This document shows, piece after piece, positions 44,657 to 56,353 of a stretch of DNA of 64,000 bases (positions within the stretch are counted from its first letter, which is position 1; every line of letters begins with the position of its first letter). The position numbers were made by a program, and so were the translations under genes. The DNA is from Nageia nagi (Eukaryota; Pinophyta). Below the pieces are notes generated by a model. The model searched no databases. It was not told the DNA's origin and saw only the letters and a program-made list of their open reading frames with translations. The stretch spans positions 26,846,001 through 26,910,000 of the forward strand of contig JBITNC010000002.1 in NCBI GenBank assembly GCA_050084985.1. Direction: 5' to 3'.

Positions 44657-47147
44657 GTAAATTCCAAGAGAAGGTATAAATTTGCTCCTCCTTTGGTTAT
44701 TTTATGAATTATTACATGATGCTACTAACACATTACTTGCTATGTGTTAGTCCTTTTAAATTATGATTAACAAGTTGCAATTTTTTTTACTAATCCTTTA
44801 TGTTACTTGCAATTTTTAAATTGCTATAATTCTTTTAAAAAGGGTTAGTATACAAATTTTTTTACCTATTATATTGGAATTAAATGTATGTGTTGGTTCA
44901 ATTTATCACAACATTTACTTAAATACCAATATATGATGAAAATTGCAATATATACTACCATTTTTTATGTTAGTGGTATGTTTTTATTGGTGAGGCATGA
45001 ACATTTACAAAAATGAGAGGAGGATAATTTTTGTTTCTACTACAAATTTTTTTTTGAGGGCACAATAATATATATTATATATATAAATTTTTTATTTTTA
45101 ATTTGTTTAAAATATAATCAAAAAATATATATATATATATATTAATAGGATGGCCATTAGTGAGGGAACCTTAACTTAAAAGAATTCCTCCTTTGCTCTT
45201 GAAATCATATATTAAACAGAGATAAAAATAATATATGGCCAGACGATGGTCTTAGGCACGCGAACTATTTGACAAAACAATGGTGAACGTTGAAAGGGTC
45301 CATGAATTATTTAACATGATGCATGATTCAGATAAAGTTTCATGGATTGTAATATTTGCAGGATATGCACAAAATGAAATGATGAAAGGGTCCACGATGC
45401 AGACCGAACACCTCCCCCACAGCCTCCTCCCTCAACAGTCTCGTTCCATGCAATGATCGTAGGATATGCCCAACACGGCAACGAATTATTTGCAACGATG
45501 CATGCTGCAGACAGAGTTCCATGGACTGCACTACTAATAGGCTATGCATAAAATGGATACGATGATAGGGTCACATGCATTGTTTGACACGATGCATGGT
45601 GCAGCCTACGTTTCATGGACTACAATGATCACCAGATCTGCACAACATGGATACATTGACCAGTCTGTGCATTGTTTATCACCTTCCTCTCTTCACACCA
45701 TCAATGGCTCTGTTCCTACATCATCAAACATGCAAACGCATGGCCCCTAGCGCACCTTTTTAATGTGCCCCTCCTCCCTTGCCACCTTGCAGTTGCGACC
45801 TCTGGGTGGTCAACCACCATCTGGCCACCTCATGCGACCTCCACCACCCTACGTGGCCTCCTCACTGACTTAGGACTCCCTCTGCCACCCAGCCTCTCCC
45901 CCTCCACGCGACTTACCTTGGCCACCTTTCAATTTTTTTTCAACAATAGTTGTTGAGCCTTAATTCTTTTTTACCAACTATGCAGGGATTTGATTTTTTT
46001 TTTACCTTGGTTAAAATTAAACATTTAAGGGCTTTTCCCTAAGTCTTTTTTTAAGTAAACAAAGGACATTTTTTACTTACCATGCCTACTTCAAAGACCC
46101 TTTTTTAGGGATAACACCTTAAGTGAAAAGTAGGGAGGAACCATACTTAAACGAAATTTTTAGCATCCAAGTTTTAGAACTTTAAGTAAAAAAGGGGGGA
46201 ATGTGTATAATTTTTTTTACTTAAATCTTTATCTAGATGGATCTTGCATGCTAGATTTAAAAATGCATGCTTCTTAACCTTGTTAGGAATAAAGCATGCT
46301 TAGTACTTAAAATTTTAAGTTAAATAATGCATGATACATGTTTATTACTTAATTTTAAGTCATGGAATAATGCATGTTTAAGTTATGGATTAATGCTAAG
46401 TAAGACTTAGCCTTTGTAAAATTCATTATTTTTGAACTTGAGCAAAAATATGAAAAATGTAAAAGTCCTTTAGGGGTTAGTACAAAACCCATTGGACTCT
46501 TAAGGTTTCAAGTTTCATGTGGATGAAGTATTTTTACTTTATATTTTTGCACAATTGCTTTATACTTGCAATATGCAAAATATTGAAAGTAACCCCTAAA
46601 ATGAACACATCTGCACGTATTCTTCCACAACATGACTTGTTTGGGGAGCCACGAGGTGAGGATAGGGCAGATTGGAGCCTTTTTAGTCTGAAGACCCAAG
46701 TGGTGGTAAGTCCATCTTAATTGCCCCTAAGACCTCTATTGGATTGGACATAACTCTATTAGGTGGACAAGCATGTGTGTAGTGATACAACATGTCCGCA
46801 CGTCCAGTCAAGGATTATCCTGATAACCTAGGAGGAAAACTGAAAACCTTAAAAAGATAATTAAAATGGCCGGTCCAAGATATGTTGGATCCTTATAAAA
46901 TAGTTAGTACTTCTCCTTGTGAGAGTATATTACTGACCAAGGTGAACTAGTTGAGGACTGGTAGTACCTAGGCTCCACCTTGCGGGCATCTAGGTGAAGG
47001 CCTAATTCTATACAAGAAAACAACCTCAACTTTATCCTTCTATGGATCGTGGTTTATAAGTTTGCACATGTGGGACATGTTTACTTATGTTTTATTTGTA
47101 TAGATGGTAAAATTTGCATTCTTATTGCATATTTACTTTTTTTGTAG
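44657..47147 (+). other. Leader of A3, putative intron carrying cargo
   Basis: Donor-like TTGGTGAG/GTAAATT at 44649-44663. Acceptor-like TTTACTTTTTTTGTAG ends at 47147, two bases before the gag ATG. Contents: AT-rich stretch matching A2, TA tracts near 45057-45145, cargo, AT-rich stretch, conserved leader block (about 46455-47020) with the GGGTT/AACCC stem and the CATGTG...ACATG pair. Splicing is inferred. Confidence 0.42.
45230..45960 (+). pseudogene. Captured PPR-protein gene fragment in the A3 leader
   Basis: Repeated plant PPR motifs read on plus: ELFNMMHDSDKVSWIVIFAG followed by YAQNE (about 45309-45377); VSFHAMIVGYAQHGNELF (about 45438-45491); ELFATMHAADRVPWTALLIG then YA-stop (about 45484-45549); LFDTMHGAAYVSWTTMITRS then AQHGYIDQ (about 45577-45660). 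The two-residue VSW plus GYAQ(H/N)G pattern is typical of PLS-class PPR proteins. Frames change between motifs and there is a stop. 45700-45950 is Pro/Thr-rich, CCACC-rich. Same orientation as the element. Homologous to 35390-36390 in A2 (shared ATGCATGCTGCAG and TTTCATGG-type blocks). Not a functional gene. Confidence 0.8.
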
Positions 47148-47149
47148 CA

Positions 47150-50100
47150 ATGGTTGAAACCTTCATACCCAAGCATATACTCGACGGTTCCAACTTTGGA
47201 ATATGGGAACCTCATATGAAAGCTAAGTTACAAGCAAGGAAGCTGTGGCAGATAGTTAATGAACACTTGGTCGCTCCTACCGATGAGAAGACTCTTGAAG
47301 TATACAACTCAAAGAATTAGTTAGCAACTTCAATGATTTATCGTGCAGTTTCAGATGACGTCCTTCTCATGATATCTTCATCAACATCAGCAAAGGAAGC
47401 TTGGGATAGGCCAAAGAAAATTTACCTTGGGTCAAAATTTTCAAGGAGGTTCACCATTTTACAAAAGTTGTTGCAATATCATCAAGGTGAAGATGAAAGT
47501 GCCTCTATCTACTTGAATAAAATCATTGACCTCAGGACACAACTGGTTAGCTGTGGGTGCAACTGGATCAATGATGAGTTCATGGTCTTCATCATTCTTC
47601 AAAGCCTCTCTACAAAGTTCAGTAACTTTGTCATAGTTATGGAAACAAGGCTCGATGATGAAGAAGATGTCATCTCTCTTGATAACCTTTCTAAACTCCT
47701 TCTGAAGCATGAGGAAACTTTGAATAAGAAAATGTTGAACCTTTCTCCAAAGGACAATAGCATTGCTCTAGGAGCAACCAAAACTCCTTTCAAGAAAAAG
47801 TTCAAACATTATAAATTCAAAGATAACAAGTCCTCATCTACCTTCAAGAAGTATGAGAAAAAGGGCAACAATAATGGCAACTTCAGGCAAAGGAATGACA
47901 AAGCTGGATCAAGCAATCCAACACCTCAGGAAAAGTTTGATGGAAATTGTAACTTTTGTGGCATCTTTGGGCACAAAGAGTATGATTGTCCTAAAAATAA
48001 ATTTGCTCAAAAAGGTAAGGGAAATGCAAATGTGAGAAATTTCAATAATAGAAAGAAGAACAAGCATACTGCTACTGTTACCTACTACTCAATGATTGGA
48101 TTGTTGATTTAGGATGCACTAATCACATGTGTTATGAAAAGGATAAGTTTGAAAACTTTCATAAGTACAAGAAGGATGCAGTTGTGATAGGTGATAATAC
48201 AGTCTTTGATGTTCAAGGAATAGGGAGTGTGAAGATTCATGGAAAGACTCTTGATAATGTCTTTTATGTGCCTAAACTAAGGTTGAATCTCATCTCCGTA
48301 ATTCAGATTACAAGGAAAGGATACTCATTTGAGTTTACCTCACACTCTTGGTGTGTCAAGAAAGGACTTGCCACCTTCATGAAAGGATCAGTAAAGGATG
48401 ACCTTTATATTGTGGATCAAGTTCCTTCAAAAATGTGTCTTGCTACCAATGTTTGTTCAAATGGTAATCTTTGGCATCAATGATTAGGGCACCTTAACCA
48501 CAAGAGTATTCAAGCTATGAAAACTCAAGAAATTATGGAAGGTTTACCTAATATTTCACCCATAATTAGTCTCTGTGAAAGGTGCATTCTAGGAAAGATG
48601 AATAGGCAAAAGTTTGAAAAAGATAAGGTAACTCGGGCTACTTGTCCTCTTCAGCTTGTGCATTCAGATTTGATGGGTCCATTTCAGACTAAGTCTCTAG
48701 GGGTAGCTTCTTATGTTCTGACCTTCATTGATGACTTCAGTAGGATGACATTTGGTTATCTACTTGAGCACAAGGATCAAACTTTTAACAGGTTTAAAGA
48801 CTTCAAGGCACTTGTTGAAAATCAAACTGATTTTAAGATCAAGATGCTGAGATCTGATAATGGGGGTGAGTATAATAGCAATGAGTTTAACGACTATTGT
48901 GTTAAACATGGGATCAAGTGATAATTCACAATCCCTTACACCCCTCAGCAAAATGGAGTTGCTGAAAGGAAGAATCAAACCATTATGGAAATGGCAAGGT
49001 GCATGTTGGGTAACCTTCCTAGTTTCTTATGGGGTGAAGCTGTTCACACTGCTATTCACACCCTAAATAGGTGTCCTACTAAAGCAGTTGAAGGTAAAAC
49101 TCTGTATGAAGCATGGACAGGAAAGAAACCTAACCTCTCACACTTTAGGGTCTTTGATTGTGATGCATTTGCCTTCATTACCTCAGATAAAAGGAAGAAG
49201 TTGGATAAAAGATCAGAAAAATGCATCTTTGTGGGGTATGATAATCAGCATAGAGGTTACAGGCTCTACTCCTCATCCCATAACATAGTCTTTATTTCTA
49301 GGGATGTCAAGTTCAATGAACTTCCTGAGGATATGACCTCTCATGCTGAGGTGTCTAATACAGATGATTCTTTGCCTACACCTAACTGGTTGGATGATCA
49401 TGTAGGGAAGTCACCATAAGAGCAAAATTCTCCAGCTCAAATAATTACAAGGAGTATGACCTTGAATAACTCTTTATTTGCCAAAATTGATAATACGCAT
49501 GAGCCATCAACCTTCAAAGACACTTCCAAGCAAGAGTGTTGGATGGAAGCTATGAAAGTTGAGTATGAGGTGCTCATGAAAAATGAAACTTGGGATTTGG
49601 TTCCTTATCCCAATGAGAAAAATGTGATTGGAAATAAATGGATATACAAGGTCAAGTACAATTCTGATGGAAAAATTGAGAAATACAAAGCAAGGTTAGT
49701 GGCCAAAGGATTTGCTCAGAAATATGGTATTGATTATGAGGAAACCTTTGCTCCTGTGGCCAAGATGCCTACTGTCAGAATAATCCTTGCTCTTTCTACA
49801 GCTCAAGGATGGAAAGCTTTTGAACTTGATGTCAAGAGTGCATTTCTCAATGGTGACTTGGATGTAGAAATCTACATGAATCAACCAGAAGGATTTATTC
49901 CAGAAGGAAAGGAGTCTCTTGTGTGCAAGCTAAAGAAGCCTTTGTATGGACTTAAGCAAGCACCTAGAGCATGGTACAAGAAAATTTTAGGATTCTTTGC
50001 AGATATTGGTTTTTTCAAGTGCTTCTCTGACTCAGATCTCTATGTACTCAATCAAGGAAAAGACATGGTCTTAATTCTCCTTTATGTGGATGATCTTCTC

Positions 50101-51048
50101 ATAACTAGCAATAATATTGAAATCATATAAGAGTGCATCTCCAAATTGAAGGCAACATTTGAAATGACTGATCTAGGTCTATTGCATTACTATCTTAGGA
50201 TGCAAGTATACCAACACAAAGATTGTACTTATCTTAGTCAATCTAAGTATATATCAGACATCTTGCAAAAGTTTGGAATGGAGGAGTGTAAATATGCTGC
50301 AATACCTATTTCTCCTGGAATCGTGGTATCTGTGAGCTCAGATTCTCAGTTGGTTGATGCTACAACTTATAGGCAATTGATAGGTAGTCTTCTGTATCTG
50401 ACTATCTCTCGACCTGATATTGCCTTTGCAGTGAATCTGATGGCACGATTCATGCAAAAACCACATGTTGAACACCTCAATGCTGTTAAGCAAATCTTGA
50501 GGTATGTGGCAGGGATAAAGGATCTTGCTCTTAAGTATTCCAAAGTGCCCTTGATTGTTCTCTCTAGGTTCTTAGATTCTAATTATGGGGGAGATAGAGA
50601 TGACAGAAAGTCAACCTCTGCATATGTGTTCAGCATTGGTTCAGGTGTTATCTCTTGGGCTTCCAAGAAGCAACCTACTGTGACTCTTTCTACCATCAAA
50701 GCTGAATATCGAGCCATGTCTGTTGCCACCCAAGATGCTATTTGGCTGAGGCATCTTCTAAATGAAATTGGGTATAAGCAAAATGGCCCATCTCTTATTT
50801 CTTTAGATAATCAATCGGCTATCTCTTTAGCTAAGAATCCTGTGTTCCATCAGAGAACCAAACATGTGGAAATCCAAGCCCATTTTATCAGGGAGAAGGT
50901 TCTAGATGACATCATACACTTGAAGTATTATACATCTACTGAAAACTCCATTGATTTATTCACCAAGCCCCTTCCTAAAGCTCAGTTCAGCAAGCTTAGG
51001 GATTCTCTCGGGTTGGTGAAGTTGCCCTCAAGGGGGAGTGAAGTTTGA
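47150..51048 (+). pseudogene. gag-pol polyprotein of A3, stops and one frameshift
   Basis: ATG 47150 (MVETFIPKHILDGSNFG) to TGA 51046-51048. gag 47150-47940; complete zinc knuckle CNFCGIFGHKEYDC (about 47948-47989). A 19-bp deletion at about 48091-48094 removes residues before the protease motif and shifts the frame; that motif reads DLG instead of DSG. Pre-integrase and integrase follow (48127-49419; SDNGGEYNSN, QQNGVAERKNQTI). RT 49560-50330, YVDD intact at 50083-50094. RNase H to the end. Stops: 47318, 48481, 48919, 48922, 49417 and 50128, nearly all where a sibling has CAA, CGA, CAG or GAG. From 50146 the frame is open to the end. Non-functional as a whole. Confidence 0.93.
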
Positions 51049-51099
51049 ACTTTTGTTAGTGATGACAACTTCACCTCTAAGAGGCCTTTTTTGATTGTA

Positions 51100-51490
51100 C
51101 ATTCTATACCTCCGTGGTAAGTTTGCTTTGCATGATAAACTTGTTGTACAATTGTTGTTATAGAGTGTTGATTATTTTATACCTCCGTGGTAAGTTTGCT
51201 CTGCGTGACAAACTTGTTGTACATTTTTATACCTCCATGCCAAGTTTGCTCTGCGTGACAAACTTGTTGTACATTTTTATACCTCCATGGTAAGTTTGCT
51301 CTACGTGACAAACTTGTACATTTTATACCTCCGTGGTAAGTTTGCTCTACGTGAGAAACTTATTATACAATTTTTGAGCATATAATTAATATACCTCCGT
51401 GGTAAGTTCGCTCTGCGTGAGGAACTTATTGTACATTCTATACCTCCGTGGTGAGTTTGCTCTATGTGAGAAACTCGTTGTACAATTTTT
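51100..51490 (+). repeat. Hairpin repeat array of A3
   Basis: About seven units of the ~50-bp type (GGTAAGTTTG near 51117, 51187, 51289, 51334 and 51399; altered GCCAAGTTTG near 51239; GGTGAGTTTG near 51448). Pairing arms CAAACTT are mostly kept. A 19-bp insert-like stretch (TTGTTATAGAGTGTTGATT) separates the first two units. Confidence 0.82.
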
Positions 51491-51969
51491 ATGCTCTATT
51501 AAAAAATCAACACATGACTATATACAACAGGTGACTATGAGTGATGGCTTGGCATCTCCGTGATGACTTATAGTGCACCATTGATCAGTTATTTATAAGA
51601 TGACATTATTTGATTCTCATATTTGAATATATGATGCATCTAACTGATTTTGTTCATGAGTTGCTTGTAGCATGCAGGATCTTCTTCAGAAATGCAGGTT
51701 ACTCACCTTGTGTAAGCAAGCTCATGGAGACTCACATGTCAGCTTAAAGTTGATCGACTACTATGTACAGTGAAACCAGTTGTGGTTAATGATTGTATTG
51801 TAAACCATTTTGTCAAATGGTAATGTAGTGAGTCTCAAACTAGTTCTCAAAAAGATTCTCAAATATGTAAATGTTCTCATCTCCACTTGTATCTCTATGG
51901 AGGAGAACTCTCTCTTACTCTCTCTCTTCTCTCTTCTACGCTCTATCCCAATATTGCATTAAGGGGGAG
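51491..51969 (+). other. 3' untranslated region of A3 with polypurine tract
   Basis: Conserved with A1 and A2: GACTATGAGTGATGGCTTGG, the ACCATTT/AAATGGT stem (about 51804-51821), a CT-rich run, and AAGGGGGAG at 51961-51969 adjoining the LTR. Confidence 0.75.
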
Positions 51970-52428
51970 TGTTAGAATTTGTAATGAAATATTGTGAATA
52001 TCTAAACTCCTTGTAAATTCAATTAATCACTTAAAGGATATGTAGATACCTTAAGGGATTAATTGAATTCTTTATTATGTAGACTTTGACTTTACCAAGT
52101 GGTTAGTTGGTAGGTTAAAGTTAGGTGATACATTTATTGTAACCCTAAACTTACCCTTGGGTTAAAGGGAGTTTAGGGAGGTACTCTCAAGCTATAAATA
52201 TAGGGCCTCTTCTCTTGTAACATAACTAAGTTTTTGGAGTAAGATTACTCTACTAGTTGTGTAGGAGAGAAAGAGAATAGTTGTAAGAGGGGCATACTTG
52301 AGAATTGAGATACTAGTTGTGGATGTACTCCCAAGGAGGGAGGAACCATATTATATTTGTGTTATCTTGTGTATGATTGAGTTTCCTAGTCTTGGTCCTT
52401 GAGGATTAGATCTAGTCTAAATCCTTCA
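51970..52428 (+). repeat. 3' LTR of A3
   Basis: 459 bp, about six differences by eye from 44055-44513, several of them C/T or G/A. TATAAATA at 52193-52200. GTTTT follows. Confidence 0.95.
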
Positions 52429-52433
52429 GTTTT

Positions 52434-53760
52434 CTTCATCCTAGTTTAAAGGTTCAAAAGTTTCCTAGTACCTTATCGACTAGTGTTCATGGTTTTCCTT
52501 AGAATCATTTGTTGTCTAATTGAAATTGGTTCTGATTCCCCTTATGAACTCCTCTTTTCCTATAATGTATAGTATTCTTGTTCACACTTATGCTTTTGAA
52601 TCATTTTTTCTATAGATTCATCTAGGATGAATTTTTTTTTCCATTGGAATTTCATCTTCATTAGATTGTCTATCCCCCACCACATCTTCCATTAAGTCCT
52701 CACAATCATCCTCATCTTACTACAATTGATAAATTCCTTTGAAATTATTTAAGGGAGCATATGGGTTTTCTTTCATAGGATCATGAATGGGTTTTTTTGG
52801 AGCCTAATTTTCCCCCTTTTAGGCCTGCTTTGGTTGCAGCTTTTATTATTTTCATATTTTTGCTTCTTTGAGGAAGACTTTTGGAATCTTCTCTACCCCA
52901 AATCATTATTATAATTGCTTACCTTATTTGGGGGAAAACTCTTTTTTACTTTGGGAATAATTTTGCCCAATGGTAGAACTATCCATAATTAGTACATTGA
53001 AAGGGGAGATTTAGATAAATAATCTCCTACTCCCATGAGCCCCCATCTTCCTCATCCATGAAGATTCCTTTCCTAATATTTTTTGAAATATAAATATTGA
53101 CACATAACCTTCATCTATCATTTTCCTTTGATTCCTAGTTCCTCTTTTGATGGAGACTAAATCTCCAATACTTTTGGCTATACCAACAATAATGCTAATA
53201 TTCCAAAATTCAAGAGGTAGGTTAGGAACACTTACCCATGTGGGAATCACACTTATGTTTTTAGTTTCTAATTTTAAATCTTTGAACCATCTCTATAAGA
53301 GTAATCCTTTGCATTTGAGGAACTAAGGCCCCAACTTGATTACTTTATCTAGATCTTCCCATAGGAGAAGTTAAAGAGAAGGAATTTGTGTGGGACGGAA
53401 ATGACTTTCATACTTCCATTTATTTTCCAAGAGGTCTCCATCCATTACTTGATTAATTACATACCAAGGCTAATTCCAACAAACATACCTATCAGATTCA
53501 CCATTAATAATTAGTTTTGGGATAAATATTCTTGCTTCATTTTTGATAATCTATGGTTTGAGGTTGATTCCTATTTCTTCCTCTAGCTTATCCCTACCAT
53601 GCATGAAGAGTTTGCACCAAACCTTGGCAGTTTTGGGATCCTACTTCTGCTTATGCTTGGTCATGTCATCTAAGGGGTTTTTCAACTACATCTAGCTAAT
53701 AGTTTATGAGATTCAATTTGGTTTCTAAACTTATTGATGGGATAATATTTTTATAATATT
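52434..53760 (-). pseudogene. LINE ORF1 (DUF4283 domain and zinc knuckle), decayed
   Basis: ORF1 of plant L1-type LINEs encodes an RNA-binding protein that coats the element RNA. On minus, 53640-53250 reads piecewise (WCKLFMHGRDKLEEEIGI, then RWFKDLKLETKN). The open stretch 53250-53011 has IPTWVSVPNLPLEFWNIS followed by IAKSIGDLVSIKRGT, the hallmark of DUF4283. Near 52996-52950 a knuckle follows, FQCTNYG-stop-FYHWAKLFP, with Cys residues changed. The start is unclear (ATG candidates near 53664). The remainder lies at 44054-41631 beyond A3. Confidence 0.78.
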
Positions 53761-55139
53761 TTTCCCATACTTCACCTTTTGTATCTATAAATAGGACTTA
53801 GTTTTTCCATAGTAAAATATGGAGGAGATATTACTATAATGTTATGCTATCATTTTCAACAATCATAATAGAAAACATTTTGTTTACTATGCAACTCTCT
53901 ACTTTCACTCTATTCATGTGGTTGAGTGATTATGTATGAATCGATGTCTTCGTTTAGGCATCTTGCAAGTAGTTTGAGGTATTTCTTACCATTAAGTTTG
54001 TATTTAAGCTTTTAGGTATCAATCATATTCTCATTTTGTACTTTTAATAGTGAGATATCTTGGTTTGCATTCTTGTTTCCCTATTTTAGGTCTCAAATAA
54101 GATTGAATGCTTAAGTCTTCGACTTAACTCTTCAACTTCATGATTTTCCTTACTAGAATCATGTCCAAACTAGATTTTCCTTATTAGACTTATTTAAATC
54201 TATTTTTAGCCCTTTAGAGCATTGTTGAATCTCTATCTTCAAGATAGAACATCTTTTAGGCTTTGAGGGAGATTTCCTTACTTTTCAAATGCATTTTGGT
54301 GCTTTATTATATTATGTAGTACTTTTTGTATCATGTCATATTATGTTGCACCTTGTCATGCCCTACAAAGCCTTATTGTATCATGTTCATACTTTTTTTG
54401 ATGGCATCACTCTTATTGCATAACATTAAGTGTTATTCTCACCTTATCGCATCCCTCTTAATATTTTGTTGATATCATTGCTCTTAATATTGCTCAACAT
54501 TTAGTGCCTTATTGCATTTTTAGAATCTCTTTAAGATATTTATTATGTCATTTGTATTTCCACCTTATCTACTTAGTGCATTTCTTATTATGTCATGCCA
54601 CTACTACATTTAAGGGGTTTTGCATCATCCAATGCATCAAACGCCAATGTATTTTTTTCCTATTTTTAGTCATCGAGTTGATGCCTAACTTCACACTAAG
54701 TGAATAATCAAACAATGCATCATTTTAGGCATCATCATTTTTTATAAAATGTCAACTGATGCATCTTATATTGGATGCACATTGTGTCATATTTTAATGC
54801 TAAATACATCAAGTTAATTGAATCCTAAAATGTTAATATCTAGATGTGATTTGGGTCAACAAGGTAACTCTTAAAACATCAAAATTACAGGAATGAGGAA
54901 GATTTCTTATTTACATTATGCATCTTATCAAATAATTCATATGTATTCCTTCCACATTTTGCATATATGTCTAATAGGGCACTCATAACCATAACATCTA
55001 ATAAAATTTTGATTTTAAAGAGTCTTTAATGTATGTATAAACCCTTTTGTAAATCTCTTAGTTTGGTGCATGCTTTGAGTATACTGGGAAAGGTGAAGTC
55101 ATTTGATTGGACTATTGCTGGTGTTTATTGCATTTGGTG
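53761..55139. other. AT-rich sequence without recognised genes
   Basis: CTATAAATAGGAC at 53783-53795 looks like an LTR promoter and could belong to the 5' LTR of element F, but no boundaries can be fixed. 54300-54700 has many loosely repeated TTATTGCAT and ATGTCAT phrases. No coding content. Confidence 0.35.
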
Positions 55140-55620
55140 AAATAGTTTCAATTCCTAATGAGGAAATCCATCTTTGGTAACTTGAAATTATCATATTCCA
55201 TGAGAAGATGTGTCATTAGGGCATGTAGTCAAAAACTTCATGGGCTTCAATCAAACTTCAACATGCCTTCAACATGTCTTCAACTCCTATAGACTTGCAT
55301 TGCCAAAAAAGGCCTTCAACATGTCTTTAGCTCCTACACACCTACATCACTAGAAAATGCCTATTAAGGAAATCCATGTCTTTAATAACCCTAAATTATC
55401 ATATTCCATGAGAAGATGTGTTGTTAGGTCATATAGTCAAAAACTTCATGGACATCCACCAAACATCAGCATGCCTTCAACATGTCTTCAACTCCTATAG
55501 ACCTGCATCACCAAAAAATGCCTTCAACATGTCTTCAGCTCCTACACACCTATATCACCAAATGCCTTCAACATATTTTCAGCTCCTATAGACCTGCATC
55601 TCCAAAAATGCCCTTATAAA
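55140..55620 (+). repeat. Tandem repeats around CTTCAACATGTCTTCA
   Basis: A ~200-bp unit occurs twice: CATATTCCATGAGAAGATGTG followed by GTCAAAAACTTCATGG near 55193 and 55396. Within each, a ~60-bp subunit repeats (GCCTTCAACATGTCTTCA-CTCCTA...CCTGCAT near 55265, 55305, 55480, 55520 and 55565). Origin unknown; no frame is kept. Confidence 0.75.
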
Positions 55621-56353
55621 GGGAAAGCTCCTTCATTCACTCATAAATGGCATCATTCTACCATTAAAAATTGACCATCAATTAAGGGAATGCATCGACA
55701 CTTGATAGTGGATCAAGCCATGATTTGTGTGCATTATTCACATCTTTTTTCCATTCCATATATCACTTGATGCATCATTTGATGCAATAAAATACATCAA
55801 TCAATGTATCAACTAATACATCAAATAATGCATCAACCAATGCGTCAAAATATTGGTTTTATATAGATTGACATAAACATCCCAAATAGTGATGCATATT
55901 GCATCATGGCATCAAAATACAATTTTATGACATATGAGATGATGCAAAATCACTAAAATGTAGTAGTATGCTTTGACAATCTTATTATTTTCATCATTAC
56001 ATTTTTCATATGGCACTCAATGTGTTATGCCTTTACCAATCTTCCATAGGCCTAAACTAACAACATTACCTTCAAAGTGCTAGATTATGTATTATTTCCT
56101 TATGTCATACCACAACAATACTTTGGTTTACATTAGCCTTGTAAAAGTATAATATTGCACTATTTCCTCCTATTACTACATCATAGCTACCTTTGTGCTA
56201 ACATCATCAACTTTAAAGTGTGGTAATCCAACTATTCCATTGATCCTAACCATGAAAAGTCAATTTCTGATCATGATAATTCCATTCTTCTATACAAAAA
56301 TTCTATTTGATCATGGTAATACTTTCATTGATCATAGCATCTCAAATTATTCA
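55621..56353. other. ATGCATC-rich sequence ending in a primer-site junction
   Basis: 55740-55960 is dense in ATGCATCA/TACATCAA words (degenerate short repeats). 56040-56353 could be the end of the 5' LTR of element F, since ATTGGTATCATAG at 56354-56366 follows a CA. No LTR partner is visible. Confidence 0.4.

Larger units (their letters stand above)
44055..52428 (+). mobile_element. Complete Ty1/copia element A3 (8374 bp) with PPR-derived cargo
   Basis: Order: LTR 44055-44513, primer site, 21-bp repeats 44528-44632, leader 44657-47147 with cargo 45230-45960, gag-pol 47150-51048, hairpin array 51100-51490, purine tract 51961-51969, LTR 51970-52428. Duplication GTTTT. LTRs are equal in length and differ at about six positions by eye. 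RT and zinc knuckle motifs are intact, but there are six in-frame stops and a 19-bp deletion in protease. Inserted into the LINE at 41631-53760. Confidence 0.95.
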
